Assembly (NCBI GenBank): GCA_015680685.1
Contig: MNCI01003715.1
Span: forward strand, 834,068 to 898,067
Source of the DNA: Gnetum montanum
Lineage: Eukaryota > Streptophyta > Gnetopsida > Gnetales > Gnetaceae
Direction: 5' to 3'
DNA: 64,000 nt
The translations under genes and the position numbers were made by a program. Within the stretch, counting starts at the first letter, position 1. Each line of letters starts with the position of its first letter. Below the pieces are notes generated by a model. The model did not search any database, had not been told where the DNA came from, and saw nothing but the letters and a program-made list of their open reading frames with translations. Of this stretch, positions 57,201 through 64,000 are shown in pieces.

Positions 57201-58369
57201 TCATTTTTATGTGATTGTAGTTAATCGTATTTTTGAACAAGCAAAATTTTTATAAGAACTTTGCATATTGACTTGTACTTTTTTCAGTTGATTTCTAGCT
57301 GATTGTGAATTGTTGACACAGGCGATGATGAAGGATCCATTTGCTAACTATGTGGTCCAGAAGGTTCTTGAAACATGCAATAGTGAACAGCGAGACAAGC
57401 TACTTTCTTGTATAAAGGAGCATTCACATGCCCTTAAAAAATATACTTATGGGAAGCATATTGTTGCACGTGCTGAAAAGATGCTTAACAGCGGAGGTCT
57501 AGGTACTTTCTTTTGTTAATGCTATATAATGTTTTTTTTTCCTGTTCTTGAATGTTGTTGAAATTCATTATGTACATTTGCATGGTTATATATTTAATGA
57601 TTAAAACAGTGATAGTCATTTGAAATTTGGGTTTGCTAGCGTACATTCTCCTTATGAAAACAGGAAAAGATATATAATCTTGGAGTATCTGTTACTCTAT
57701 AGAACAGCTTGCATAAAGCGTTCTAACTGTATTCTCTGTTTTCTGTTGTAATTTATGTGGTCAAAGCTTTTTCTTCTTTAAAAAATAAACGCTACACTAG
57801 AATGATAGTGGATAGCTTGATATACTGTTCTATAGCTACAGTTGTTCCTAGCAGCTTTTGATTTAAATAAGATCAGTAAAAATGAACTTCACTCTCTGAA
57901 AAATGTTGTGCATGCAGTCTATAAAAGTCCTTTTAGAATGCATTTGGCTTATAAAAGACTATTTAGCATTCTATATTTGATTCAAAAATTATAGTAACAT
58001 ATTTTCTAATTGAGAGTATTGCCTTTATTTTAGGCCAAAATAAATCAACAATAATTTTTTTTAAAAAAATCTTGCATTTATTTGTACGACATTTTTTGTT
58101 CGCCTTGCATTATCTAGTTTGCCCATCATTGTAGTAAGAACCAGATGTAGGCTGTTTCACACTCACCAGTGTTCTTGGTTAATGGATTTTTAAAATTCTG
58201 CTTTATCCATTTGTTCATCTCCCAAAGGTTTGGTGTAATGTTGCTCGTGGTCATGGGAATAAACTTTTAAAGGAATATTCCTGTTCTCCGAATTCTTCAT
58301 GTTTTTTTTTCTTTTTCTTTTTTTTCAGATGGAAGTGTGAAAACAGTTATTAGAAATCTAGAACTTTAA
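35601..58369 (+). CDS. PUM: Pumilio/PUF RNA-binding protein (plant PUM1-4 type), nine coding exons
   Basis: Coding exons: 35,601-36,227; 40,365-41,941; 42,062-42,203; 42,442-42,549; 46,001-46,213; 46,312-46,422; 52,384-52,578; 57,322-57,502; 58,329-58,369. All junctions are GT-AG and in frame, giving 1,064 aa (Arabidopsis PUM1-4 are about 960-1,000). The N-terminal 710 residues are Ser/Gln/Asn-rich and contain the plant NABP-type region ([12 protein letters not shown] at 210; GFLGGSQ). The PUF domain (about 715-1,040) has eight repeats with base-contact residues R1 S741/R742/Q745, R2 N777/Y778/Q781, R3 C813/R814/Q817, R4 N849/H850/Q853, R5 C885/R886/Q889, R6 N922/Y923/Q926, R7 S958/N959/E962, R8 N1000/Y1001/Q1004. 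That is the canonical Pumilio code for UGUAUAUA. Known family role: cytoplasmic 3'UTR binding, translational repression and mRNA decay. Confidence 0.93.
36793..36860. mobile_element. MITE-like terminal fragment
   Basis: TAGTTTAGCTATATATTTAT with TATATATCTATTATTTGGCC matches the left ends at 27,109 and 38,153. Only one end is seen. Confidence 0.45.
37329..37535. repeat. 48-bp tandem repeat, about four units
   Basis: The unit TAATGCTAAAAGATATTTCA + TC.ATAACTTTTTGGGAGAGCCCATCAG repeats with period 48. Because 48 is a multiple of three, several frames stay open on both strands and mimic 16-residue protein repeats. There is no sign they are translated. Confidence 0.85.
37970..38107. repeat. 69-bp tandem duplication
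   Basis: GTGTTTCAAATATGATACCT... occurs at 37,970 and again at 38,039, essentially identical, so the duplication is recent or an assembly effect. Confidence 0.85.
38153..38375. mobile_element. MITE-like element with long terminal inverted repeats
   Basis: The left arm (CTTAGTTATATATTTATG ... TTCTTCATTGAC..GTAATAAGGTATTTGTA) is inverted at the right end (TACAAATACCTTATTAC..GTCAATGAAGAAG ... TATAAATATATAACTAAGCTA). Length is about 220 bp, and no coding is present. Relatives start at 27,109 and 36,793. Confidence 0.7.
39440..40152 (+). mobile_element. RTE-like LINE reverse-transcriptase fragment, 5'-truncated
   Basis: Broken frames read IDLEKTYN, then [20 protein letters not shown], then [13 protein letters not shown], two copies of a MDELTxExQxEIPW..FVDD block, then [20 protein letters not shown]. 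This is a non-LTR RT of the type common in plants. It ends with a tail (AGAACTCATATACCTGGCTC ... TTGTTGGGACAAGATGGAATGATGAA) shared with 33,119 and 55,850. The central 115-codon frame (39,557-39,904) is open; the flanks have stops. Confidence 0.82.
39647..39850 (+). repeat. 102-bp in-frame tandem duplication in the LINE RT active-site region
   Basis: A block beginning TTTAGCCCTT at 39,647 recurs at 39,749, 102 bp (34 codons) later. Each copy encodes MDELT..EIPW..FVDD, so the catalytic box is present twice. The two copies differ at several sites. Confidence 0.85.
40365..41941 (+). CDS. PUM: PUM coding exon 2
   Basis: Large exon of 525 codons plus two bases, from [12 protein letters not shown] to QVVEF. 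It covers the NABP-type middle region ([43 protein letters not shown]) and the start of PUF ([20 protein letters not shown]). The donor is TTCAG|GTATTT. Confidence 0.92.
42062..42203 (+). CDS. PUM: PUM coding exon 3 (PUF repeats 1-2)
   Basis: The phase-2 junction completes a Ser codon, then [14 protein letters not shown] through FGNYVIQK. The short upstream intron (120 bp) has in-frame stops, so retention would truncate the protein before PUF repeat 1. Confidence 0.92.
42442..42549 (+). CDS. PUM: PUM coding exon 4 (PUF repeat 3)
   Basis: 36 codons, [17 protein letters not shown] through MYGCRVVQK. Donor AAAAG|GTATTC. Confidence 0.92.
42550..46000 (+). other. PUM intron 4 (3.45 kb)
   Basis: Holds the TIR element at 43,887-44,915 and a pair of imperfect direct repeats at about 45,665-45,810. 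No exon or foreign gene is recognised. Confidence 0.8.
43887..44915. mobile_element. Terminal-inverted-repeat element with internal short repeats
   Basis: The left side (CACTTATGAAGATTAGATC ... GATTCTAGATGATGCTGTGTG) is found inverted on the right (GCATCATCCAGAATC ... AATCTGATCTTCATAAGTAT). Between them, 43,930-44,215 is a degenerate series of GATTGTGATCCAGTTCGGAT-like and GGATTTGAGATTC-like words. No transposase was found. Probably a non-autonomous MULE-like element; the superfamily is a guess. Edges are approximate. Confidence 0.55.
46001..46213 (+). CDS. PUM: PUM coding exon 5 (PUF repeats 4-5)
   Basis: 71 codons, [24 protein letters not shown] and HPYGCRVIQ. Acceptor TTAATGCAG, donor ATACAG|GTATGC. 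Confidence 0.92.
46312..46422 (+). CDS. PUM: PUM coding exon 6 (PUF repeat 6)
   Basis: 37 codons, [14 protein letters not shown] through QYGNYVAQ. The upstream intron is 98 bp. Confidence 0.92.
47864..47923. repeat. 30-bp tandem duplication
   Basis: AGAAAGCTAATTGAAAGAAG + GAAATGCACA occurs twice, at 47,864 and 47,894. Confidence 0.85.
48030..48260. repeat. Near-perfect spacerless palindrome (arms about 115 bp)
   Basis: The centre is TTAGG|CCTAA at 48,145/48,146. The arms differ by one substitution and one base in a poly-A run. The right arm ends exactly at the N at 48,261. This is either a foldback sequence or a chimeric join. Confidence 0.9.
48261..48261. other. Single N (assembly join)
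   Basis: It terminates the palindrome, so the true distance and sequence between its flanks are unknown. Confidence 0.9.
50002..51330 (-). pseudogene. Unrecognised antisense ORF series, one with a coiled-coil
   Basis: Adjacent minus-strand frames at 51,330-51,067, 51,028-50,795, 50,835-50,389 (148 codons) and 50,340-50,002 are less AT-rich than the intron around them. The 148-codon frame is highly charged and heptad-like ([32 protein letters not shown]), then basic ([14 protein letters not shown]). No enzyme motif was recognised. Position just downstream of the zf-RVT-like piece suggests the distal part of the same element or a sequence it captured. A gag-like or structural role is possible; I do not name a function. 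Confidence 0.35.
51412..51890 (-). pseudogene. LINE 3' region with zf-RVT-like segment
   Basis: Minus frames give [20 protein letters not shown] (the C..C/H..H segment following a LINE RT, Cys positions partly lost), then [20 protein letters not shown] and [17 protein letters not shown]. The order zf-RVT, then W..W.ARNK, is characteristic of plant LINE ORF2 C-termini. A frameshift separates the two parts. The RT itself is not seen upstream, so the piece is truncated. Confidence 0.55.
52384..52578 (+). CDS. PUM: PUM coding exon 7 (PUF repeat 7)
   Basis: 65 codons, [34 protein letters not shown] and DSQENENLQ. The S-N..E triad of repeat 7 is the guanine-reading combination in Pumilio proteins. 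Confidence 0.92.
53324..53373. repeat. 25-bp tandem duplication
   Basis: TAGTATAAGCTGAAATACTA + TTAAA occurs at 53,324 and 53,349. Confidence 0.8.
54360..54505. repeat. Low-complexity tract
   Basis: Poly-A, then (GAAA)n, then A-rich, then (CCA)n. It gives artificial Lys- or Pro-rich frames. Confidence 0.85.
54836..54990 (-). repeat. tRNA-related SINE, copy 2
   Basis: Plus strand GGATCATCACCTAGAGTCTC, AATGCTCATCCTGCCAAGCA and CTTAACCTCTTCAAGTGGTT match 25,277-25,390 in order. On the minus strand it starts with GCGTTGGTAAAAATTAGGGT (A-box region) and ATGGGTTTGAGAACTGG (B-box region). Confidence 0.65.
55135..55335 (+). repeat. tRNA-related SINE, copy 3 (opposite orientation)
   Basis: The plus strand has GGGGTGATGGTAAGGTACTT (A-box), TAGGTTCAAGCTTGGGTGCA (B-box GGTTCAAGCTT), and a body with GGCAGGATGAGCATTGAGCC. 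A second partial body copy follows (GATGATCATTGAGCCTCAGA). It faces copy 2 about 150 bp away. Confidence 0.7.
55850..55910 (+). repeat. RTE-LINE/SINE-type 3' tail with (GAA)n
   Basis: AAAGAATTCATGTAGGGGAC, CTATATTGTTGGGATAAGGC, then a run of GAA. Same tail as 33,119 and 40,098, with a different microsatellite. Confidence 0.6.
57322..57502 (+). CDS. PUM: PUM coding exon 8 (PUF repeat 8)
   Basis: 60 codons plus one base, [20 protein letters not shown] through [20 protein letters not shown]. Donor CTAG|GTACTT leaves one base (phase 1). An unspliced reading would stop after GTFFC. Confidence 0.88.
58329..58369 (+). CDS. PUM: PUM coding exon 9 (C-terminal tail)
   Basis: A strong pyrimidine tract and acceptor (TTTTTTTTCAG) precede AT|GGA, completing an Asp codon and adding [12 protein letters not shown] before TAA. 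The tail is not one I recognise from other PUM proteins; an alternative last exon exists at 58,839. Confidence 0.65.
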
Positions 58370-59300
58370 CCATTAGTTAATATCTTGTGTGTGTTCTATC
58401 TATTAAAAGCCATATCAGCAATATGTAGCTAGGTTATAAAGCAAGCAATATGATGTCTCCATTGTGTGTTCTCTAGCTGGACAGTTTTGGAGTATTCATT
58501 ACTTAGAAATGCTATAGAGCTAAGTCTAGGTCTGAACTTCCATATATCTCTTCTTGCTAGGTACCCTGTTTTCAAGTCTTACATGACATACTGATGTATG
58601 ACCAGAGAGATCTTGTGATGTGACTTTAGTTTTAAAATTCTTCGTAAACTGATGTATTTGTTGGAAGCAGATGTCGGGTTGCCTTTCAGTCATGATTTCA
58701 GAGATCCTGGAATTATTTGTTATTAATTTTGAAGTTTCTTGTTTGCAAGTTAAATTTAACATAGATGCAACTTTCTCATTCTAGTTTAAATTGCAGCATT
58801 TTCCTAATAGGAAGTGTCCTATCCTTTTGTCTTTGCAGAAAAACAGTGTTTGCAATGATCTGCTCCGTGAATTCCATAGCTGCTAATTTACGTATAAAGA
58901 AAGTGTTTACTCAACTTATATTTGTCTCTATGTATAGAACTTGAAATTTATGGAGGACATTAAGGTTGAACCTTGATAACGTTCCAATATCTGTTGTGAA
59001 CAATGGAGAGAGTTCAACAATGTTATGTACTTCCTATGTCAAGGTTGCCTTTTGTATGTGATGTTTTCTGTATACTATTGTGTTAAGACAATTCAACATG
59101 AACTTGGTATTCTTTGAATTACCACCATGGCAGATGAGTCTAGTCTATTGTGATTTCCAAGGAGGAGGTTCCTGAATTTAGCAACACTACCAAATTCAGA
59201 TTCCTTTGTATCAATGAAAAACAAAACATCTCTCAAGTGTACAGACACAGGCACACGGTTATTTATAATACATGTTTCTGACATCTTGTCATGGTATTAT
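58370..59300 (+). other. PUM 3' region: probable 3' UTR with an alternative terminal exon
   Basis: A second acceptor, CTTTTGTCTTTGCAG, ends at 58,838. Joined to the exon-8 donor it would encode a shorter tail (GLEKQCLQ, stop at 58,856-58,858). Several TGTA cores occur here, but I saw no full TGTANATA Pumilio site. No clear polyadenylation signal was selected. Confidence 0.45.
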
Positions 59301-60480
59301 CTAGTCCTTGTTTATGCTATTTTATGGAGTTGATTTTTGCTGAAAATACCTTACCCTCTTTATTCTATTATTAATGATTAGGTAAGTGAGCTTATTACTA
59401 CGAGATTTGAATGGTTATTGTTGCTGTGCGAATTATTTTATTTGTGCTGTTTTCATTCAGCACTCTGGCTAATCCCTTTCTTCTCCTGGAATGCTCCTGT
59501 GATACCAGGAATTAAAACATTAGAATACAGTCAAACAAATTACCTTCTTTGGTCTCTCGGGAGCTATAGATGTGAATGTTGTTGCTTTTTTTTCTTTCGG
59601 TTCAAGAGATTTACCTCTCCTTAATGTTCATGACATAAAATCATGTTTAAAGAAATGGCAGCCTACCAAATGAAGTTCTAAAATGGTGGGAGATCCCTAA
59701 AACTAAAAAAGTTTGTTACCGAAAAAGCTTGTTAATAAAAAGCTCTTATTTTTTGCTTAATGATGTTTTAATTTCAAACTCAATGAAAGGGTTACAACAA
59801 ATACTAATTACTCTTAGTGACTTCTAGAAAATGAGCAGGTAGATCTACCCTCTTGGTATAAATAAATATCATAGTATAGAATGCTTGTACAATTATTAAT
59901 GTATTACTCAAAAGAGAATGCTTGTACAATTATTAATGTATTACTCAAAAGAGTTAAGTTACAAGTGGTTAGAGAGTGTGTTAGATTAGTGTACTTGTAG
60001 TAATCAAATTTGGGATTTGGAAGTTGTAAGCTTTACCCAACTGACCAATGTCTCATTGAGACAAGTGATATGAAAGCCTTATTTATTTTAAAAAGAAAAT
60101 ATCTGAAAAAAAATCTATTCATGTTATTGTTCAACTAATCAAGTATCATATGTGGTTTTGGTGTAGCAAATAAATATTGGAAATAGATAAAAGAAATTGA
60201 AATTTTTTTTCTGCTGCATAAATTCAAAGCAATACATGATATTATGCTTTTTAAAACAAAATGTTGCCCTGAAGCTATTTGTTAGTTTATAACCTACATT
60301 AACCATACGGTGTTAACCTTGTGGTAGAGCTATTAATATGAGAGCTTCAAGTTATGGTTCAATTAAAATGGGAAATACTAAAACTTAAATGCTTTTTATT
60401 AAGTCTCAAGACTTTGAGGATTTATTGACAGAAGAAATATGCATAGTAGGTGTAGTAAATACTTCATAAATAAAGTTACC
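59301..60480. other. Intergenic, with a 37-bp duplication and a tRNA-like word
   Basis: No gene. GAATGCTTGTACAATTATTA + ATGTATTACTCAAAAGA occurs twice (59,879 and 59,916). A SINE-like A-box/B-box pair (TTAACCTTGTGGTAGAGC ... AGTTATGGTTCAATTA) is at 60,313-60,365. Confidence 0.6.
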
Positions 60481-62160
60481 ATGTTTCCTTGGTGCTATAT
60501 CAAAAAGCTTAATTAAACTACAAACTACTAGCTATAATTTGCTGTTTGTGGTGACCTTGTGCAAGAATAGGACATTCCAAGAATATGCGATGCTCATCTT
60601 CAATTGCTCTTTGATTGCATAAATGATAGGTTTTATCTTCTATTGGAATTTGGATCCATCTCCTTCTTTCAATTCTAAGGTAATGGGAACTTAATCTTGG
60701 TCATCTGATCTAAAAGCATAGGTGATAGGATATGGGAGCAAATAAATAAGATGTTTTTTTTTGTTGATGCCTTGTCTAATATTGTCTAGGTAAAATTGTT
60801 TCTTTCTTGTTGGGTTACTCTAGATGTGCAAAAGTGCCTTGTTTCTAATACTCTTATGGAGCTACCTTCTATCGCGATGTAGAATATCCATTTCAATATT
60901 TCATATTTTGAGCCAAATCATTCCTTTATAGAATCACCTTTTTTGTTGTGTAGTAATTAAGACTTTCTTCGAAAGTTTAGCTATTGTGCTCCATGAGAGA
61001 CTATGAACATATGTTGCAAATTGACAAAGAGCTTTTATCTCTAAAATCATCATGTTTGCTTTAAGAAGTAGCAAATCATATTGTACCTTCCTTTTAACCC
61101 AAAATTGTTCTACCAAAAAATGCTTCTACACTTCTATTTTCTTCTAGTATTTGCTAGTAAGTCCAGGACCCCACACTTGCACACCCATATAAAAGAGTTG
61201 GTTGTACAATAGAACAAAATAATTGTTTTTTGATTTCCCATGCTAAGATAGTTTACTTGTGACATTTGCTTTTAAAATCAAATAAGGCTCTCAATTTACT
61301 TGCAATTCACTATTTAATGCACATCTCATAACTGTAATTGTGAGAAAGATCTAGACCAAGGTATCTATAATTTGGTGTCATATTTACTAGGTTTTTTCGA
61401 ATAGTAAAAGAGTAATCATTATTCCTAGTGTCAACATAATTTTGGTTTTTTGCACATTAACTTTCATTTTTGAATGTTGGCAAAAATCATCCAAAATAGC
61501 AAGCATTTGTCGTAGGCCTTTCTTAGGGTTGGGGAGATGAGAGTTACATCATCAACATACAACAAATGGTTGACAAAGTGATCATTAATTTTAATAGAGT
61601 ATCTATCTAGAATTTTCTACATCTACTCTTTGAGTCCATCAATAAAAATACAAAAAAGAGTTGGCAAAAGAGGTTGCTTTAATTCACCCTAATATCACTA
61701 TGCAATAAAACATTTGTATGAGAGTGGTGAAATGTGATCTGTATATATACCTCTTGGTAAAGACTTTGAATGATAGCTAGCAAAGAAAGAGTAGTACCTA
61801 TGTTTTGTAATTGCTTCTACAACTTACTTCGAATATTTGAATGCTATGCTCTAGAGAAAACAAAGCAACCAAAATTTCTTTGATTTTGCCCTTTTGCACA
61901 ATCAAGATGTTTTAGTGTAATGAGGTGATCAATAGTAGAGTGATGACATCAAAACCCAGCTTGTGAAATTGTATGCAAATTTTTTTCTTTTGTATATTTC
62001 ACAATCTTTATCTTAAGAATAATTCCCAAAACTTTAGCAAAAATATTACTGATTACAATCAACTTGTAGTTATTTCAATAACTACGTCTCATTTTTTTGA
62101 AGAGCAAAATAGCTCTATTAGTGCAACATTCTTTATCTAAACCAAATTATGAGCATGTTA
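60480..62160 (-). mobile_element. Non-LTR (LINE) reverse-transcriptase relic
   Basis: On the minus strand: KLIVISNIFAKVLGIILKIK (about 62,060), HHSTIDHLITLKHLDCAKGQ (about 61,940), FVNHLLYVDDVTLISPTLRK (about 61,580-61,520, catalytic YVDD intact), LVNMTPNYRYLGLDLSHNYS (about 61,370), EQFWVKRKVQYDLLLLK (61,110) and a C-terminal RRWIQIPIEDKTYHLCNQRA + IEDEH stretch (about 60,640). Stops and frameshifts occur throughout. It lies outside both host genes and is a different LINE lineage from the fragment at 39,440. Confidence 0.8.
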
Positions 62161-63294
62161 CTGATGACTAAGTTATAAAGTTCTAGTTTGACTACATATC
62201 AGGTCGTAAATATTGTCCACCCTCCTATTATAGCTTACATATAATCTCTTTGAATTCCCATGGATAAATACTCCAAAAAGGAGATGCTAGCAACCCAAGA
62301 TAACAAATGGTTTCATAAAAGAGTTTTATGACTTAATAAGAGGAATATTTAATTGCATAGTTTTTATTCTAACCCTAAGCAGGTTAGTAAATGGTGAAAC
62401 AAATAGTATTTCAAAAAATGTAACAAAATATAGAAGGAAAAAATATTTCTATTTGAATTATATCAATTCATTTGTTACTATTCCTTATCATCTATAGTGT
62501 ACAATTTGCATATCACGAATGGAATCTAATGTCTTGTACATACATCCAAAAGGTCTATGATATAATAAAATTTCATTTTCAGTTTAAGCTTCAATAATAG
62601 AATATAAAGATTGCAATAATCATCATAATGTTGGTGCCTTTATCCAATCTACTATGAGTTGAGAAGGATTTGACAATGATTTACTATGGTTGGTTGTCTA
62701 CCTAACATCATAGTTCCTAAAAGTCTTTTGCACCTCAAATAAGAAGCTAATGAGAATTTACTTTGGAATATCCAATAAGTCTAGTTGTTTCAAAATATGC
62801 AACTTCCCAACAAAAGAAAGGGAAAAGTAAACATTGAAAACTTAGAAAATTTCTTTTATCTTGATACAACCAAATACAAACCTGCATTTTACTTTAGTTT
62901 TCTATGGGGAAAGTAAGCAATGCATATAACAATATCCAATTATTAAATTAACTAAAAAGTTTCATTATGAAATTAAATTAAATAGTTACTTCTATGTCTT
63001 GGGATCCTTCTAGATTTGTTACATTACACTAGTTTCAAAATTTCTTTCATGGAGTGTTTTTTTGTCCATGACTCAATGTTCTTTATTGGAAATGAACTTG
63101 TGACTTGGGGTTTTCATCTCACAGCTCTTGATTATTATTTTTCTTTAGAGAAGGGGAGGAAGGGTGTATGGGAATGTGCATGTATTTTGAAAGTTAGAAC
63201 TTTAAATTATTGCAACTCATCTAGTCATATCCAAGTATTCAATTAATTAAAAGCTTTGTTCGTAACTTAAATTACCATGTTAGTTTCGGGATGG
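62161..63294. other. Intergenic AT-rich stretch, nothing recognised
   Basis: Open frames are short and without domains. No clear repeat boundaries. Confidence 0.55.
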
Positions 63295-64000
63295 TGATGA
63301 GTGACGAGGTACCCCTACACTCAACCATACAAATCACAAGTGTTCACACATGATCTGGTCAAATTCCATGGATGGGACTAGTTGTGGCATCTAGATCATT
63401 ACATTTTGATTGCAGTTCGTTGTCTTCCCACCTGGACTAGTGGTAGTTTCGTCATGTATGGTTCAGTCCAGAGTGAGGCATATGATGTTATCTAATTTCT
63501 ACATTACTCTTGATGATAATAAAGAGATGAATTAATTAAACTAATGAATAATGAAAAAAAAAAATCTAATTAGCTTATGGGCAATGGTATCCGCTCCTAA
63601 CTATCTGTACATGTTTTGGACTTTGTGAGATTATTTCTAGGCTGTCAAGTGTACATCACTGGTTGTGCCAAACGATACACCTCTAGATTACTAAGTATTT
63701 ACACTTACACACTTGTGATTAAGGCATACACATTCCACTTAATAACAGGAACAATAAATACAAATAAATGGAAATATTTAACTAAGGAAAGCATTAAATA
63801 ATTAAAGCAACAATATTAATCTAAGTGGATGCTGCAATGATGGCAGTAATCTCAATCTTTATTGCCAATCATGTAATGTTTCAAAGTATGTCACACTCGA
63901 ACAAAGGTGCCATATGATTACAAACATCACACTATGAGCATGCACTAGGAATAACAAACTTTAAAAGAGAAGAAACTGAAAATTAAAACTATTTCCTATG
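63295..64000 (+). mobile_element. LTR end (family A, copy 3), truncated by window end
   Basis: Begins TGATGAGTGACGAGGTACCC, nearly identical over the first 40 bases to the inverted copy ending at 422. It also shares later blocks with that copy and with 25,587-26,450. The right edge and any internal region lie beyond the window. Confidence 0.7.

Larger units (their letters stand above)
52579..57321 (+). other. PUM intron 7 (4.7 kb)
   Basis: Holds a 25-bp duplication (53,324), a low-complexity purine/CA/CCA tract (54,360-54,505), SINE copies (54,836; 55,135) and a LINE/SINE tail (55,850). No exon was found in it. Confidence 0.85.

Overview
This is a seed-plant nuclear window, most likely from a gymnosperm such as a conifer. 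That is inferred from the long introns (up to about 6 kb) packed with decayed transposons, the AT-rich sequence, and the mix of old Ty3/gypsy, Ty1/copia, LINE and SINE-like remnants. No species-specific marker was recognised. Two intact host genes are visible, both on the + strand. One is a GAUT11-type galacturonosyltransferase (GT8 family; coding exons 18,200-18,355 and 21,265-22,716; 535 aa). The other is a Pumilio/PUF RNA-binding protein of the plant PUM1-4 type (nine coding exons from 35,601 to 58,369; 1,064 aa in the model given here). The PUF domain has eight repeats whose base-contacting residues are those of canonical Pumilio proteins that read UGUAUAUA.

Layout. 1-16,500 is a transposon nest. 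The end of one LTR (1-422, minus) lies directly against the integrase of a decayed gypsy element (423-about 4,285, minus). A structurally complete but coding-dead copia element follows (4,286-9,573, plus). Next is an element without recognisable coding sequence (9,789-16,347, minus by its PBS and PPT), inserted into a SINE-like repeat. 16,500-22,716 is the GAUT promoter, leader and gene. 22,717-34,200 is intergenic and holds SINE-like copies, a second copy of the first LTR family, a Helitron/PIF1 helicase remnant, an orphan O-methyltransferase N-terminal piece and a minisatellite. 34,200-58,369 is the Pumilio promoter and gene. Its introns contain an RTE-like LINE with a duplicated catalytic box, MITE-like elements, a TIR element, an antisense LINE remnant with zf-RVT-like sequence, and SINE-like copies. 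58,370-64,000 holds the Pumilio 3' region, another decayed LINE (minus) and a third copy of the 1-422 LTR family, cut by the window end.

The two genes are not functionally linked by anything in the sequence. GAUT proteins act in pectin synthesis in the Golgi; PUM proteins act on mRNA stability and translation in the cytoplasm. Three single-N positions (27,352, 29,377, 48,261) mark assembly joins. Two of them are flanked by suspicious structure: a 46-bp exact direct duplication and a 115-bp near-perfect palindrome. No novel multi-gene system was found. The most informative signals are the reconstructable empty site of the coding-less LTR element, the shared 3' tail of the LINE and two other loci, the two possible Pumilio terminal exons, and the antisense ORF cluster in Pumilio intron 6.
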